Below, piece by piece: positions 31,464-39,575 of a stretch of DNA of 64,000 bases; positions within the stretch are counted from its first letter, which is position 1, and each line of letters starts with the position of its first letter. The translations under genes were made by a program, and so were the position numbers. Source of the stretch: Trebonia sp050013875 (lineage in GTDB: Bacteria; Actinomycetota; Actinomycetes; Streptosporangiales; Streptosporangiaceae); assembly GCA_050013875.1 (NCBI GenBank), contig JBEKEK010000010.1:1-64000 (forward strand), in the 5' to 3' direction. The notes under the pieces were generated by a model. The model worked only from the letters and a program-made list of their open reading frames with translations. It was not told the origin of the DNA and made no database searches.

Positions 31464-34091
31464 ATGGATGGAAAGCTCAACGACAACGAGACTGGACTGG
31501 CGATCGCCGCCCCGTCGCCCGCTTCAGCCGTCGACGTTGACGCGGTGGTCGTCGGAGCGGGGTTCGCCGGCCTCTACCTCCTCAAGCAGCTGCGGGAGAG
31601 CGGATTCTCGGCGCGGGTGATCGAGGCGGCCGACGGGGTGGGCGGCACCTGGTACTGGAATCGGTATCCCGGTGCGCGCTGCGACACGCCGACGACCGAC
31701 TACTCCTACAGCTTCGACCCTGCCCTGGAGCGGGACTGGCCCTGGTCAGAGAAGTACGCGACCCAGCCGGAAATCCTCGCCTACCTGGAACACGTCGCCG
31801 ACCGCTACCGGCTGCGCCCGGCCATCGCGCTGTCGACCCGTGTCACCAGCGCGCGGTGGCACGAGGAGGCGAAGAGCTGGCTGGTGGGCACCGATCGCGG
31901 CGAGGCGATCTCCTGCCGTTTCCTGCTGATGGCGACCGGCTGCCTGTCCCAGCCCAAGGTGCCTGACATCCCCGGGGTGAGCGAGTTCGCCGGCGAGGTC
32001 TACTTCACCAGCCGCTGGCCGCATGAGCCGGTTGATTTCAGCGGGAAGCGGGTCGCCGTCATCGGCACCGGCTCCTCGGGCATTCAGAGCATCCCGGAGA
32101 TCGCGCGGCAGGCCGCCTCGCTGACTGTCTTCCAGCGAACTCCGAGCTACACCTCGCCCGCGGTCAACGGCCCCGCACCGGCCGAGCGGGTAGCCGCGCT
32201 GGCCGCCGACCGCGACGCCTACCGCGAAGCCGCCCGCTGGTCACCGGGCGGTATCTGCGGTGAACTGACGACGCTCCGGCTGGCTGACACCACGCCCGAG
32301 GTCCGCCGCCAGCGGTTCGAGGACGCCTGGGCGTCCGGCGAACTGTTCAACCTGGGCTTCGTCTTCGCCGACGAGGCGATCAATCCCCAGGCCAACGCGC
32401 TGGTGGCGGAGATGATCCGGGAGAAGATCCGCTCGATCGTCAGTGATCCGCTGGTGGCCGAGGACCTCTCGCCGCGTGATTACCCCTATGGTGCCAAGCG
32501 GCCGTGCCTGGATAGCGGCTACTACCCGACGTTCAACCAGCCGCACGTGCGCCTGGTGAACCTTCGGCGGGACCCGATCGTAACCATCACCCCGGCCGGC
32601 GTGCAGACGGCCACCGAGATGTTCGACGTGGACGCCATCGTCTACGCGATCGGCTTCGACGCCATGACCGGGCCGCTGATGGCGATCGACATCGCCGGCA
32701 CCGAGGGGCAGACGCTCACGGCCAAGTGGGCGGCCGGCCCGTCGACGTACCTAGGGCTGGCCGTCTCCGGTTTCCCGAACCTGTTCACGGTGACCGGCCC
32801 GGGCAGCCCCTCGGTACTCACCAACGTGGTCCTGTCGATCGAGCAGCACGTCGACTGGATCGTGGATTGCCTTGCCAACCTGCGGGCCGACGGTTTCGAC
32901 CGGATCGAGGCCACCGCGATGGCCGAGGAGGGCTGGAACCGGCACGTCGCCGACTGCGGGGCGCTGACCCTGCTGCCCAAGGCAAACTCCTGGTACCTGG
33001 GGGTCAACGTCCCTGGCAAGCCTAAGGTGATCGCTCCTTATGCCGGCGGCGTCGGGGCCTACCGTGCCACCTGCGACGAGGTCGTTGAACGTGGGTACTT
33101 CGGGTTCGAGCTGAAAGGGCCGGACAAGACCCAGTGCAACGACGGGATTCTCCGCGCGCTCCAGCCGGACGTGGCGTTTGTCCTCAACGCGGTGGCCGAG
33201 ATGAGCCCGCCGTCGATAGAGACGATGACGGTGGCGGCGGCGCGGGACTTCGCCAAGGGCGCGATCGCCGAACGTCCACCCGGGCCCGCGGTCGGCGAGG
33301 TGACTGACGGTGTCATGACGGCGCCGGGTGGCGACCTGCCCTACCGTCTCTACCGGCCCGCGACCGCCGGCCCGCATCCGGCCGTGGTCTACTTCCACGG
33401 CGGCGGCTGGGCCCTGGGAGACCTCGACGCCGACGATCCGTTCTGCCGGGATATCTGCGTGCGCTCCGGTTCCGCCATCGTGTCGGTCAACTACCGCCAC
33501 GCGCCGGAGGCGCCTTACCCGGCCGCCGCCGACGACGCCTACTCGGCGCTTGAGTGGGTCGCCGCGAACCCCGGGAAGCTGGGCGTGATCCCCGGCCGGC
33601 TGGCCGTACTCGGCTGGAGCGCTGGCGGCAACCTCGCGGCGGTCGCCTGCCAGCAAGCCAGAGATCTGCGGTCGCCGGCGATCGCCGGGCAGGTTCTCGT
33701 CTGTCCGGTGACCGACAGTGACTTCAACCGCCCCTCCTATCGCGATAACGGAGCGGGATACATTCTCACGGCTTCGACGATGAAGTGGTTCTGGGATCAT
33801 TACGCCGACCAGGCCGAGCGGGCGGACCCGCGGGCCGCCCCGCTCCGCGGTGACGTGCGCGGCCTCCCGCCCGCTGTCGTGGTCACCGCGCAGTTCGACC
33901 CGTTGCGGGACGAGGGGGACGCCTACGCGGACGCGCTCGGCGCCGCCGGGGTTCCGGTCGAGCACATCCGCGCGCGTGGTCATATCCACAGCTCACTGAC
34001 GATGGTCGACGTCGTGCGGTCGGGCGAGCCCGCCCGCGCCGACATCGCCCGCGCCCTGCGCGCCTGGCTCGGCCTGAGCGCCGACGGCTGA
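31464..34091 (+). CDS. Baeyer-Villiger-type flavin monooxygenase fused to an HSL-family alpha/beta hydrolase
   Basis: 875 residues from the ATG at 31464, chosen for its GGAGGGG site; an upstream ATG at 31437 lies against the operator. Residues ~20-590 are a class B flavin monooxygenase: FAD motif 'GAGFAG' (~31), 'GGTWYWNRYPGARCD', fingerprint 'FAGEVYFTSRWP' (~175-186) and NADPH motif 'GTGSSG' (~200). Residues ~595-875 are an HSL-type esterase: 'HGGGW' oxyanion hole (~644), nucleophile Ser in 'GWSAGG' (~716), Asp ~811 and His ~840. The oxygenase would turn a ketone into an ester or lactone and the hydrolase open it. The usual fingerprint His is Phe here. Confidence 0.88.
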   Translation: MDGKLNDNETGLAIAAPSPASAVDVDAVVVGAGFAGLYLLKQLRESGFSARVIEAADGVGGTWYWNRYPGARCDTPTTDYSYSFDPALERDWPWSEKYATQPEILAYLEHVADRYRLRPAIALSTRVTSARWHEEAKSWLVGTDRGEAISCRFLLMATGCLSQPKVPDIPGVSEFAGEVYFTSRWPHEPVDFSGKRVAVIGTGSSGIQSIPEIARQAASLTVFQRTPSYTSPAVNGPAPAERVAALAADRDAYREAARWSPGGICGELTTLRLADTTPEVRRQRFEDAWASGELFNLGFVFADEAINPQANALVAEMIREKIRSIVSDPLVAEDLSPRDYPYGAKRPCLDSGYYPTFNQPHVRLVNLRRDPIVTITPAGVQTATEMFDVDAIVYAIGFDAMTGPLMAIDIAGTEGQTLTAKWAAGPSTYLGLAVSGFPNLFTVTGPGSPSVLTNVVLSIEQHVDWIVDCLANLRADGFDRIEATAMAEEGWNRHVADCGALTLLPKANSWYLGVNVPGKPKVIAPYAGGVGAYRATCDEVVERGYFGFELKGPDKTQCNDGILRALQPDVAFVLNAVAEMSPPSIETMTVAAARDFAKGAIAERPPGPAVGEVTDGVMTAPGGDLPYRLYRPATAGPHPAVVYFHGGGWALGDLDADDPFCRDICVRSGSAIVSVNYRHAPEAPYPAAADDAYSALEWVAANPGKLGVIPGRLAVLGWSAGGNLAAVACQQARDLRSPAIAGQVLVCPVTDSDFNRPSYRDNGAGYILTASTMKWFWDHYADQAERADPRAAPLRGDVRGLPPAVVVTAQFDPLRDEGDAYADALGAAGVPVEHIRARGHIHSSLTMVDVVRSGEPARADIARALRAWLGLSADG

Positions 34092-34193
34092 CCGCCGGCC
34101 CGCTCGGCCGTGGGCCGCCACCCGGGCCTCCTGCCAGGGGCCAGATGCCTTGACGTACCGAGCAACGCCTAGCTACTCTGAAGACAAAATTTC

Positions 34194-34206
34194 GGATGCA
34201 AAATGC
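34194..34206. promoter_or_regulatory. GGAT-box operator candidate
   Basis: GGAT GCAAA ATGC in an AT-rich patch, 54 bp before the crotonase start. Left arm and centre identical to the copy at 39707. Confidence 0.5.
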
Positions 34207-34231
34207 AAAATAACGGAACCAGGGGAACGCG

Positions 34232-34270
34232 ATGAGTTGCCGTCAGGTCCTTGACTCGCATGGCAGTTAA
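34232..34270 (+). CDS. Possible 12-residue leader ORF overlapping the crotonase start
   Basis: ATG at 34232 has the best ribosome binding site in the region (AGGGGAA, six bases upstream) and reads MSCRQVLDSHGS before TAA at 34268-34270. The stop overlaps the first codons of the crotonase gene (ATG 34260) in another frame, so translation of the two could be coupled. Alternatively it is chance, or the site serves the main gene with long spacing. Confidence 0.35.
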   Translation: MSCRQVLDSHGS

Positions 34271-35138
34271 AGACGAACAGCCGGAAGCGTCTGTCACCCT
34301 GGAGACGATCGGGTCACAGTTCATCCTGACGCTCGATCATCCGCCCACCAGGAACGCACTCAGCAATCAAGTTGCCACGCAGCTCATCGGGGGCCTGCGC
34401 GAACTTGAAGCGCGCGCGGATCTGCGGGTCGGCATCATCATCGGGGCTGGCGACACCTTCTGCTCGGGGGCTGATCTCAACGACCGGACCGTGCACGCCA
34501 CCGCTGACGTTCGCGAACACGTGCCGCGGCGGCGATCCACCGTGTTTGACCTGGTGGCCCGGTCGAGTAAGCCCATCATCGCGGCCCTGAACGGCCCCGC
34601 CGTCGGCGGTGGCGCGAACCTCGCGATGGCCTGTGACCTGAGAATCTGTGCCGACGAGGCCTGGATGCAGTGGCCCCAGGCCAAGCTCGGAGTGCTGCCG
34701 GGGTCGGGCACGCTGGCCCGCCTGAGCGCCACCGTCGGGATTGCCCGCGCGCTGGAGTGGACGCTCGGCTGCACCAAGGTGGGAGCCGAGGCCGGCCGCG
34801 AGTCAGGACTGTACAACCGGGTCTGCCCACGCGATGACCTGCGCGCGGCGGCACTCGAAATGGGGACGTTGATCAGCGAGAGCTCGCCGCTCAGCGTCCG
34901 CTTCATCAAGGAGTCGCTGTCCTATCTGGTCCAGTCGCAGGCCAGCACCACCGCTGACGCCGACGAGTACCGCAGCTTCATCCTCTACAACTCACCCGAG
35001 CGGAAAGAGGCATCGGAGAAGTGGCGCCAGAACCAGGCCGACCGGAATCAGGCCGACCGGAATCAGGCCGACCGGAATCAGGCCGACCGGAATCAGGCCG
35101 ACCGGAATCAGACCGACCGGAATCAGACCAAGCGCTAA
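34260..35138 (+). CDS. Enoyl-CoA hydratase/isomerase-like (crotonase) protein with C-terminal pentapeptide repeat
   Basis: 292 residues from ATG 34260 (TTG 34251 is also possible). The crotonase core is clear: 'LTLDHPPTRNALSNQ', 'TFCSGADLNDRT' and 'NGPAVGGGANLAMACDLRI' oxyanion loops, 'LGVLPGSGTLARLSA'. Both general acid/base glutamates of hydratases are missing: Asn stands in GGGANL and Gln in WPQAKLG. The C-terminus after the fold is seven copies of N-Q-(A/T)-(D/K)-R encoded by a 15-bp tandem repeat. First gene of a unit with the alcohol dehydrogenase 12 bp downstream. Confidence 0.83.
   Translation: MAVKDEQPEASVTLETIGSQFILTLDHPPTRNALSNQVATQLIGGLRELEARADLRVGIIIGAGDTFCSGADLNDRTVHATADVREHVPRRRSTVFDLVARSSKPIIAALNGPAVGGGANLAMACDLRICADEAWMQWPQAKLGVLPGSGTLARLSATVGIARALEWTLGCTKVGAEAGRESGLYNRVCPRDDLRAAALEMGTLISESSPLSVRFIKESLSYLVQSQASTTADADEYRSFILYNSPERKEASEKWRQNQADRNQADRNQADRNQADRNQADRNQTDRNQTKR
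35041..35130 (+). repeat. 15-bp tandem repeat, six copies, in coding sequence
   Basis: Unit GACCGGAATCAGGCC repeated in phase six times; the last two copies carry AGACC instead of AGGCC, and a partial degenerate unit precedes. It encodes the hydrophilic NQADR tail of the crotonase. Near-perfect identity indicates recent slippage expansion and likely length variation between strains. Confidence 0.9.
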
Positions 35139-35150
35139 TGGGAGAATCCA

Positions 35151-36266
35151 ATGCCGCGCGCAGTCATCATGACCGCAGCCGACGAACCGCTCCAGGTCGT
35201 GTCCCTGGACATCGCACCGCTCGGTGCTGACCAGGTCCGGCTGGCGATGGCCGCGGCCGGCGTGTGCCACTCGGACCTGCATGTCTACAACGCCGGCGCA
35301 CCCGGCATCTTCCGGCCGCTCGTCCTCGGCCACGAGGGAGCGGGCGAGGTCATCGAGGTCGGCGCCAACGTCACCGAGGTCGCCGTCGGGGATCACGTCG
35401 TCCTGTCCGGTATCACCCAGTGCGGCGAGTGCGGCTTCTGCGTGAGCGGCCAGCCGACGTTGTGCGCCGCCTTCCCCACGATGCGCACCGGCGCCCTGCC
35501 CGACGGCAGCCGGCCGCTGTCGCTGGACGGTGAGCCCGTCGGCCAGATGGGCGGGGTGGGGTGCTGGACCGAAGAGGCCGTGGTGCACTGGCGCTCGGCG
35601 GTGAAAATCGACCAGGACATGCCGCTCGTCCCCGCCGCGCTGCTCGGCTGCGGCGTGATCACCGGCTTCGGTGCGGTCGCGAACGTCGGCCGGGTCCGGG
35701 CGGGGGACACCATGGCCGTCATTGGCTGCGGCGGACTCGGGCTGAGCGCCATCCAGGCCGGCCGGATCGCCGGCGCCGAGCGCATCATCGCGGTCGATGT
35801 CAATCCGGGCAAGCTCGCACTGGCCGCCCGATCGGGCGCCACCGATGTGGTGAACGCGGCCGATGGCGACCCGGTGGAGCAGGTGCGAGCGCTGACCGGG
35901 GGAGCGGGCACGATGTTCGCCTTCGACTTCGTCGGCGTTCCCGAGACGGCCAGGAACGGCCTGGCGATGACCCGGCCAGGCGGCACCCTCGTGCTGTCCG
36001 GTCTTGGCGCCGCGGAGCTCACCTTCTCCATCAACGAGCTCATCCGCGCCGGCCGGACGATCAAGGGAAATTTCGCCGGTATGGGCACTTTCGGACCCGA
36101 GTTCGCCAAGCTCATCAAGCACTACCAAGACGGCGCCCTGCAGCTCGATGCGCTGGTATCCAAGCAACTCGACCTCAGTGAGGTACAGCTGGCCCTCGAC
36201 TCGATGAGCGACGGCGCGGTCGCCCGCTCGGTGCTGGTCATGGCGGGCCCGAGGGGGACGGTCTGA
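35151..36266 (+). CDS. Zinc-dependent alcohol dehydrogenase (MDR superfamily)
   Basis: 371 residues. Catalytic zinc ligands are Cys in 'AAGVCHSDLHVY', His-Glu in 'VLGHEGAGEVIEVG' and Cys in 'ALLGCGVITGFGA'. The four structural-zinc cysteines are in 'CGECGFCVSGQPTLC' (CxxCxxCx7C). Cofactor loop 'VIGCGGLGLSAIQAGRIAGA'. This is the class of medium-chain dehydrogenases that includes NAD-, NDMA- and mycofactocin-linked alcohol dehydrogenases of actinobacteria. With the two mycofactocin-type SDRs nearby, the last is possible. It overlaps the cupin gene by one base. Confidence 0.88.
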   Translation: MPRAVIMTAADEPLQVVSLDIAPLGADQVRLAMAAAGVCHSDLHVYNAGAPGIFRPLVLGHEGAGEVIEVGANVTEVAVGDHVVLSGITQCGECGFCVSGQPTLCAAFPTMRTGALPDGSRPLSLDGEPVGQMGGVGCWTEEAVVHWRSAVKIDQDMPLVPAALLGCGVITGFGAVANVGRVRAGDTMAVIGCGGLGLSAIQAGRIAGAERIIAVDVNPGKLALAARSGATDVVNAADGDPVEQVRALTGGAGTMFAFDFVGVPETARNGLAMTRPGGTLVLSGLGAAELTFSINELIRAGRTIKGNFAGMGTFGPEFAKLIKHYQDGALQLDALVSKQLDLSEVQLALDSMSDGAVARSVLVMAGPRGTV

Positions 36267-36676
36267 TGCCCAAGACGTCGGCGTCCATCGCCGAAGACAT
36301 CAGAACCGGGGTCGCGGGCGGGTACCGGGCCACCTTGGCCGAGTACTTCGTCTCGGTTGAGAAGCACGCGGTCGACTTCGATCTGTCCCCCATGTTCAGG
36401 GGGCTGCCCGGCGACAGCTGCATCTGCGAGCACTGGGGCTATGTCCTGGCCGGGACGATCACCTACCGGCGGCCGGACGGCGACGAGACCTTCGCCGCGG
36501 GCGAGGTGTTCTACGTCGCGCCCGGCCACACCCACGTGCTGACCAAGGGCGGTGAGATGGTCGAGTTCAGCCGGGCGGCCGACCACCGGCAGGTGCACGA
36601 CATGTTCGCGCGCAACATGGAACTCGCCGGCGAGGACGTGGGCAGCGGCACCAGCAGCTGGGTACCGCGGACGTAG
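36266..36676 (+). CDS. Cupin-domain protein
   Basis: 136 residues, ATG sharing its A with the stop of the alcohol dehydrogenase (TGATG). 'CICEHWGYVLAGTITYRRPDGDETFAAGEVFYVAPGHTHVL' is a single cupin barrel with Glu/His and His-x-His candidate metal ligands. Such proteins can be isomerases, dioxygenases or ligand-binding proteins. It is closely coupled to the dehydrogenase, so probably acts in the same branch. Exact role unknown. Confidence 0.8.
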   Translation: MPKTSASIAEDIRTGVAGGYRATLAEYFVSVEKHAVDFDLSPMFRGLPGDSCICEHWGYVLAGTITYRRPDGDETFAAGEVFYVAPGHTHVLTKGGEMVEFSRAADHRQVHDMFARNMELAGEDVGSGTSSWVPRT

Positions 36677-36684
36677 GCCACGAG

Positions 36685-37818
36685 GTGAGACAGCCCGCAG
36701 CCGGGGCCGCGGCGCTCGGCGCGGTCGTTGTCGGCACCACCTACGGCGTCATCACCCACGCGCGGGCGCTGCGGCTGGCCGGCCTCGACGTCATCGGCCT
36801 GGTCGGCCGCGACCCGGCCAAGACCAGTGCGCGCGCCAAGCAGATGGGGATCCCAAACCCGCTGACCGACCTGGCGGCGGCGTTGGCGCTGCCCGGCGTG
36901 TCCGTCGTGGTGGTGGCGACACCGCCGCATACGCACGCGGAGATCACGCTGGCCGCGATCGCGGCCGGGAAGCACGTGATGTGCGAGAAGCCCTTCGCCC
37001 TTAACCTCGCCGAGGCCAGAAACATGCTGTCGGCCGCCGAGCGGGCGGGAGTCGTGCACCTGCTCGGCACGGAGTACCGGTTCAGCGCCACGCAGGTCGC
37101 CGTGCGGCGAGTGGTCAGTTCTGGCGTCATCGGCCAGCCGCGGCTGGCGAACCTGGTGCGCTATCTGCCGTCCCTGGTCAACCCGGATACCGCACTGCCC
37201 GGGTGGTGGGAGTCAGCCGACAGCGGCGGCGGATGGCTCGGCGCGGCCGGTTCACACCTGATCGACCAGGTCAGGTCCACGCTGGGCGAGTTCGCGGCCC
37301 TCAGCGCCTCGCTTGACCGGCTGTCAGCCAGGCCCTCGATGACCGCGGACGACACCTACTCCATTCACTTCCGGCTGGCCAGCGGATGCTCGGGCGTTCT
37401 GCAGGGATCCTGCGCGGTCACCGGCCCGGTCACTTCGTTGACGAAGATCTCCGGGACCGTCGGCTCGGTCTGGGTCGAGCCGGCCGGCCGAGGCCGCGCA
37501 GAGAGCGTCTGGATCGACACCGGATCAGGTCCCAGGCAGGTGGACGATCCGCCGGATCAGCCGAGCGTCCAGCCCGACCCGCCACCGCGGTACCTGCTGC
37601 CGGCCTACGCAGTGGAGACCGGCTGGCATACCAAGGGTGGTGATCTCGCGCCGTTCACGCGCTTGTACCAGCGGCTGCGCGCGCGGGTGGCCGGCCAGGA
37701 CGTGCCCGACGACCCGCCGGCGGCAACCTTCCGCGACGGGGTGGCCGTGCAGGCAGTGCTTGACGCGGCGCGTCAGTCCGCGGGCGGCGCCGGCTGGGTC
37801 GAAGTCGGGGCTGCGTGA
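36685..37818 (+). CDS. Gfo/Idh/MocA-family NAD(P)-dependent oxidoreductase
   Basis: 377 residues from a GTG start. The N-terminal Rossmann half runs 'AVVVGTTYGVITHARALRLAGLDVIGLVGRD' and then 'VVVATPPHTHAEI' and 'HVMCEKPFALNLAEA', the family's EKP motif with catalytic Lys. The C-terminal half contains 'GGGWLGAAGSHLIDQVRSTLG', the usual dimer-sheet opening with His. The glycine loop is unusual (GTTYGV rather than GxGxxG). Family members oxidise or reduce sugars, cyclitols or related diols. Overlaps the decayed SDR gene by four bases. Confidence 0.85.
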   Translation: MRQPAAGAAALGAVVVGTTYGVITHARALRLAGLDVIGLVGRDPAKTSARAKQMGIPNPLTDLAAALALPGVSVVVVATPPHTHAEITLAAIAAGKHVMCEKPFALNLAEARNMLSAAERAGVVHLLGTEYRFSATQVAVRRVVSSGVIGQPRLANLVRYLPSLVNPDTALPGWWESADSGGGWLGAAGSHLIDQVRSTLGEFAALSASLDRLSARPSMTADDTYSIHFRLASGCSGVLQGSCAVTGPVTSLTKISGTVGSVWVEPAGRGRAESVWIDTGSGPRQVDDPPDQPSVQPDPPPRYLLPAYAVETGWHTKGGDLAPFTRLYQRLRARVAGQDVPDDPPAATFRDGVAVQAVLDAARQSAGGAGWVEVGAA

Positions 37819-38264
37819 AACGCCTGACCGGGCGGGTCGCGATCGTGACCGGGGCCGCGCGCGGCATCGGCGCCGCCACCGCCAGTCGCCTCGCGTCCGA
37901 GGGTGCGACGGTGGTGGTGACCGACATTGACGACCCGGCCGGCGTCGAGACGGCCGATGCCCTGGTCATGGCGGGCTATCTCGCCGTCTTCCGGCACCTC
38001 GACGTCTCATCAGAGTCGGACTGGCACGCCGCGGTCAATGAAACGGTGGACCGGCAGGGCGGCCTCGACATCCTCGTCAACAATGCGGGCATTCACGGCG
38101 AACCCACGTCCATCGAAGACACCAGCGTCGCTGAGTAAGAACGCAGGATCGCCACCCTCCAGACGGGTGTCTTCCTCGGCATGAAGGCAGCGGCTCCCAG
38201 CGATGACGCGGTCTTCGTCACCGGCTCCGAGCTGTATATCGATGGCGGTTACACGGCCCGCTAG
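37815..38264 (+). pseudogene. Decayed SDR (3-oxoacyl reductase-like) gene with internal deletion and stop
   Basis: The frame starts as a normal SDR ('GRVAIVTGAARGIGAATASRL', 'LDILVNNAGIHGEP') and stops at TAA after 107 codons. The same frame then resumes with 'ERRIATLQTGVFLGMKAA' and jumps straight to 'SDDAVFVTGSELYIDGGYTAR', the normal SDR C-terminus, ending at TAG 38262-38264. About 100 residues are missing, including the catalytic Ser and YxxxK. The missing segment and the stop make it non-functional. It still begins with an ATGA-type overlap to the upstream gene, so decay is probably recent. Confidence 0.85.
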
Positions 38265-38266
38265 CC

Positions 38267-38295
38267 GGGCGGACGGGTCGATGACCCGCCCGCCC
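38267..38295. terminator. Bidirectional stem-loop terminator
   Basis: GGGCGGACGGGTC pairs with GACCCGCCCGCCC (13 bp, one mismatch) around a three-base loop. It lies between the decayed SDR and the convergent binding-protein gene. Confidence 0.7.
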
Positions 38296-38306
38296 GAGCG
38301 AGGACG

Positions 38307-39575
38307 TTACTTCGCGCAGGTGGTGTTGCCGCCGTTGGTCATCTGGGCGGTGCCATTGACCATGCTCGCCGTGAACCAGCAGTCGATTGAGGTCGGCTTG
38401 CCCGGGGTGAAGGTGAGCGGCGGCGCCATGCCGCCGAGGGTCTCGCCCTTCATGGAGTCAAGGCCTTTGACGATCAGCGCCGGGGTTGCCGACGTGCTCG
38501 CGGTCAGGCCGCCGTCCTTCAGCGCCGCCTCAAGCAGCAGGCCCTCGGCCCACCCGGACGCGCTCAGCTCGGTCCACGCGGTCTGGTCCTCCAGGCCAGG
38601 GAAGTACTTCTGGATCGCCGTGTTCATCGCCTGGACGCCGGGGTTGGCCGTGTCGATGGATGGCCGGTTCGCGAACGGGCCCGCCAGGTAGGTCTTAAGG
38701 CCCGTGCTCGACTGCGCGATGTGGAAGCTGATCGCGCCGCCCTCCATGACGTACTTCGGGTTGTAGCCCTGCCGCGCGCAGTCAGTTGCGATCACCTGGG
38801 CCGCGGCCGGCGCGTAGAGCAGGAACAGCGCCCCCGCGCCCGCCTGCTTGGCGGCCAGGCATTGCGCCGTGTAGTTGGGCTCGACGCTGGTCGCCTGCGC
38901 GTCGTAGGACACCGGCAAGCCATCCGCCTGGGCCTCTGACTTGATCGACGCCGCGCTCGAGATGCAGGTCGGCGCCTCGGTGCAGTAGAGAATCCCCAGG
39001 CTCTTGGCGCCGGTGGCCTTGGATGTGCTGGCCGACGACTCGGAGACCGAATCCTGGGTCTGACCCTGCGGGTAGAAGTCCGCGTAGGTGTTGAACGCGG
39101 GTCCGTTGATGTTCCCGCCGACCACCGGAATGCCGGACTTGCCAATGGTCGAGGCCCACGCCGCGTCGACGAACGACCAGTCAAGGATCGCCGCCACGTG
39201 GTCGGAGACCAGCGCCTGGACGGCGGTGACGGACGTGGCCGGGTTGCCGTTGTCGTTCTGCTGAATGATGTTGATCTTGTGCCCGTTGACGCCGCCCGCC
39301 GCGTTGATCGCGTCGATGCTGGCCTTCGCCCCGTCCGACTCGTTGGTGGCCGTGCTGCCGAAGACCGCGTTGTTGCAACTGCAGATGAGGCCGACGTTGA
39401 TCGGCGCGCCGGCCGCCGCGTTGCCCCCCGACGATGCCGACGATGAGGCCCCCGACGACGGGCTGCTGCCGACGGTGCTGCTGGTGCCGACAGTGCTGCT
39501 GCTGCTACTGCAGGCACTCACGGCCGCGACCATCAGCGCCGCGGCCAGCACGAGCCATACCTTCCATCCAGACAC
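38307..39575 (-). CDS. LivK-type ABC substrate-binding lipoprotein
   Basis: 422 residues. An N-terminal lipoprotein signal is followed by 'AAVSAC', a lipobox with the lipidated Cys near residue 22, then a Ser/Gly-rich spacer to ~residue 60. The mature part, 'INVGLICSCNN' through 'GAKASIDAINAAGGVNGHKINIIQQNDNGNPATSVTAVQALVS', is a type I periplasmic-binding fold of the leucine/amide family. It anchors outside the membrane and delivers substrate to the importer at 24308-27818, the only one in the window lacking a binding protein. Transcribed opposite to that operon, from a promoter region with two GGAT boxes. Confidence 0.88.
   Translation of the reverse strand: MSGWKVWLVLAAALMVAAVSACSSSSSTVGTSSTVGSSPSSGASSSASSGGNAAAGAPINVGLICSCNNAVFGSTATNESDGAKASIDAINAAGGVNGHKINIIQQNDNGNPATSVTAVQALVSDHVAAILDWSFVDAAWASTIGKSGIPVVGGNINGPAFNTYADFYPQGQTQDSVSESSASTSKATGAKSLGILYCTEAPTCISSAASIKSEAQADGLPVSYDAQATSVEPNYTAQCLAAKQAGAGALFLLYAPAAAQVIATDCARQGYNPKYVMEGGAISFHIAQSSTGLKTYLAGPFANRPSIDTANPGVQAMNTAIQKYFPGLEDQTAWTELSASGWAEGLLLEAALKDGGLTASTSATPALIVKGLDSMKGETLGGMAPPLTFTPGKPTSIDCWFTASMVNGTAQMTNGGNTTCAK

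Noticed and set aside
35041..35130. Repeat considered as a CRISPR or integration-site signature
   Set aside because: Unit is 15 bp without spacers, in phase within a coding region.
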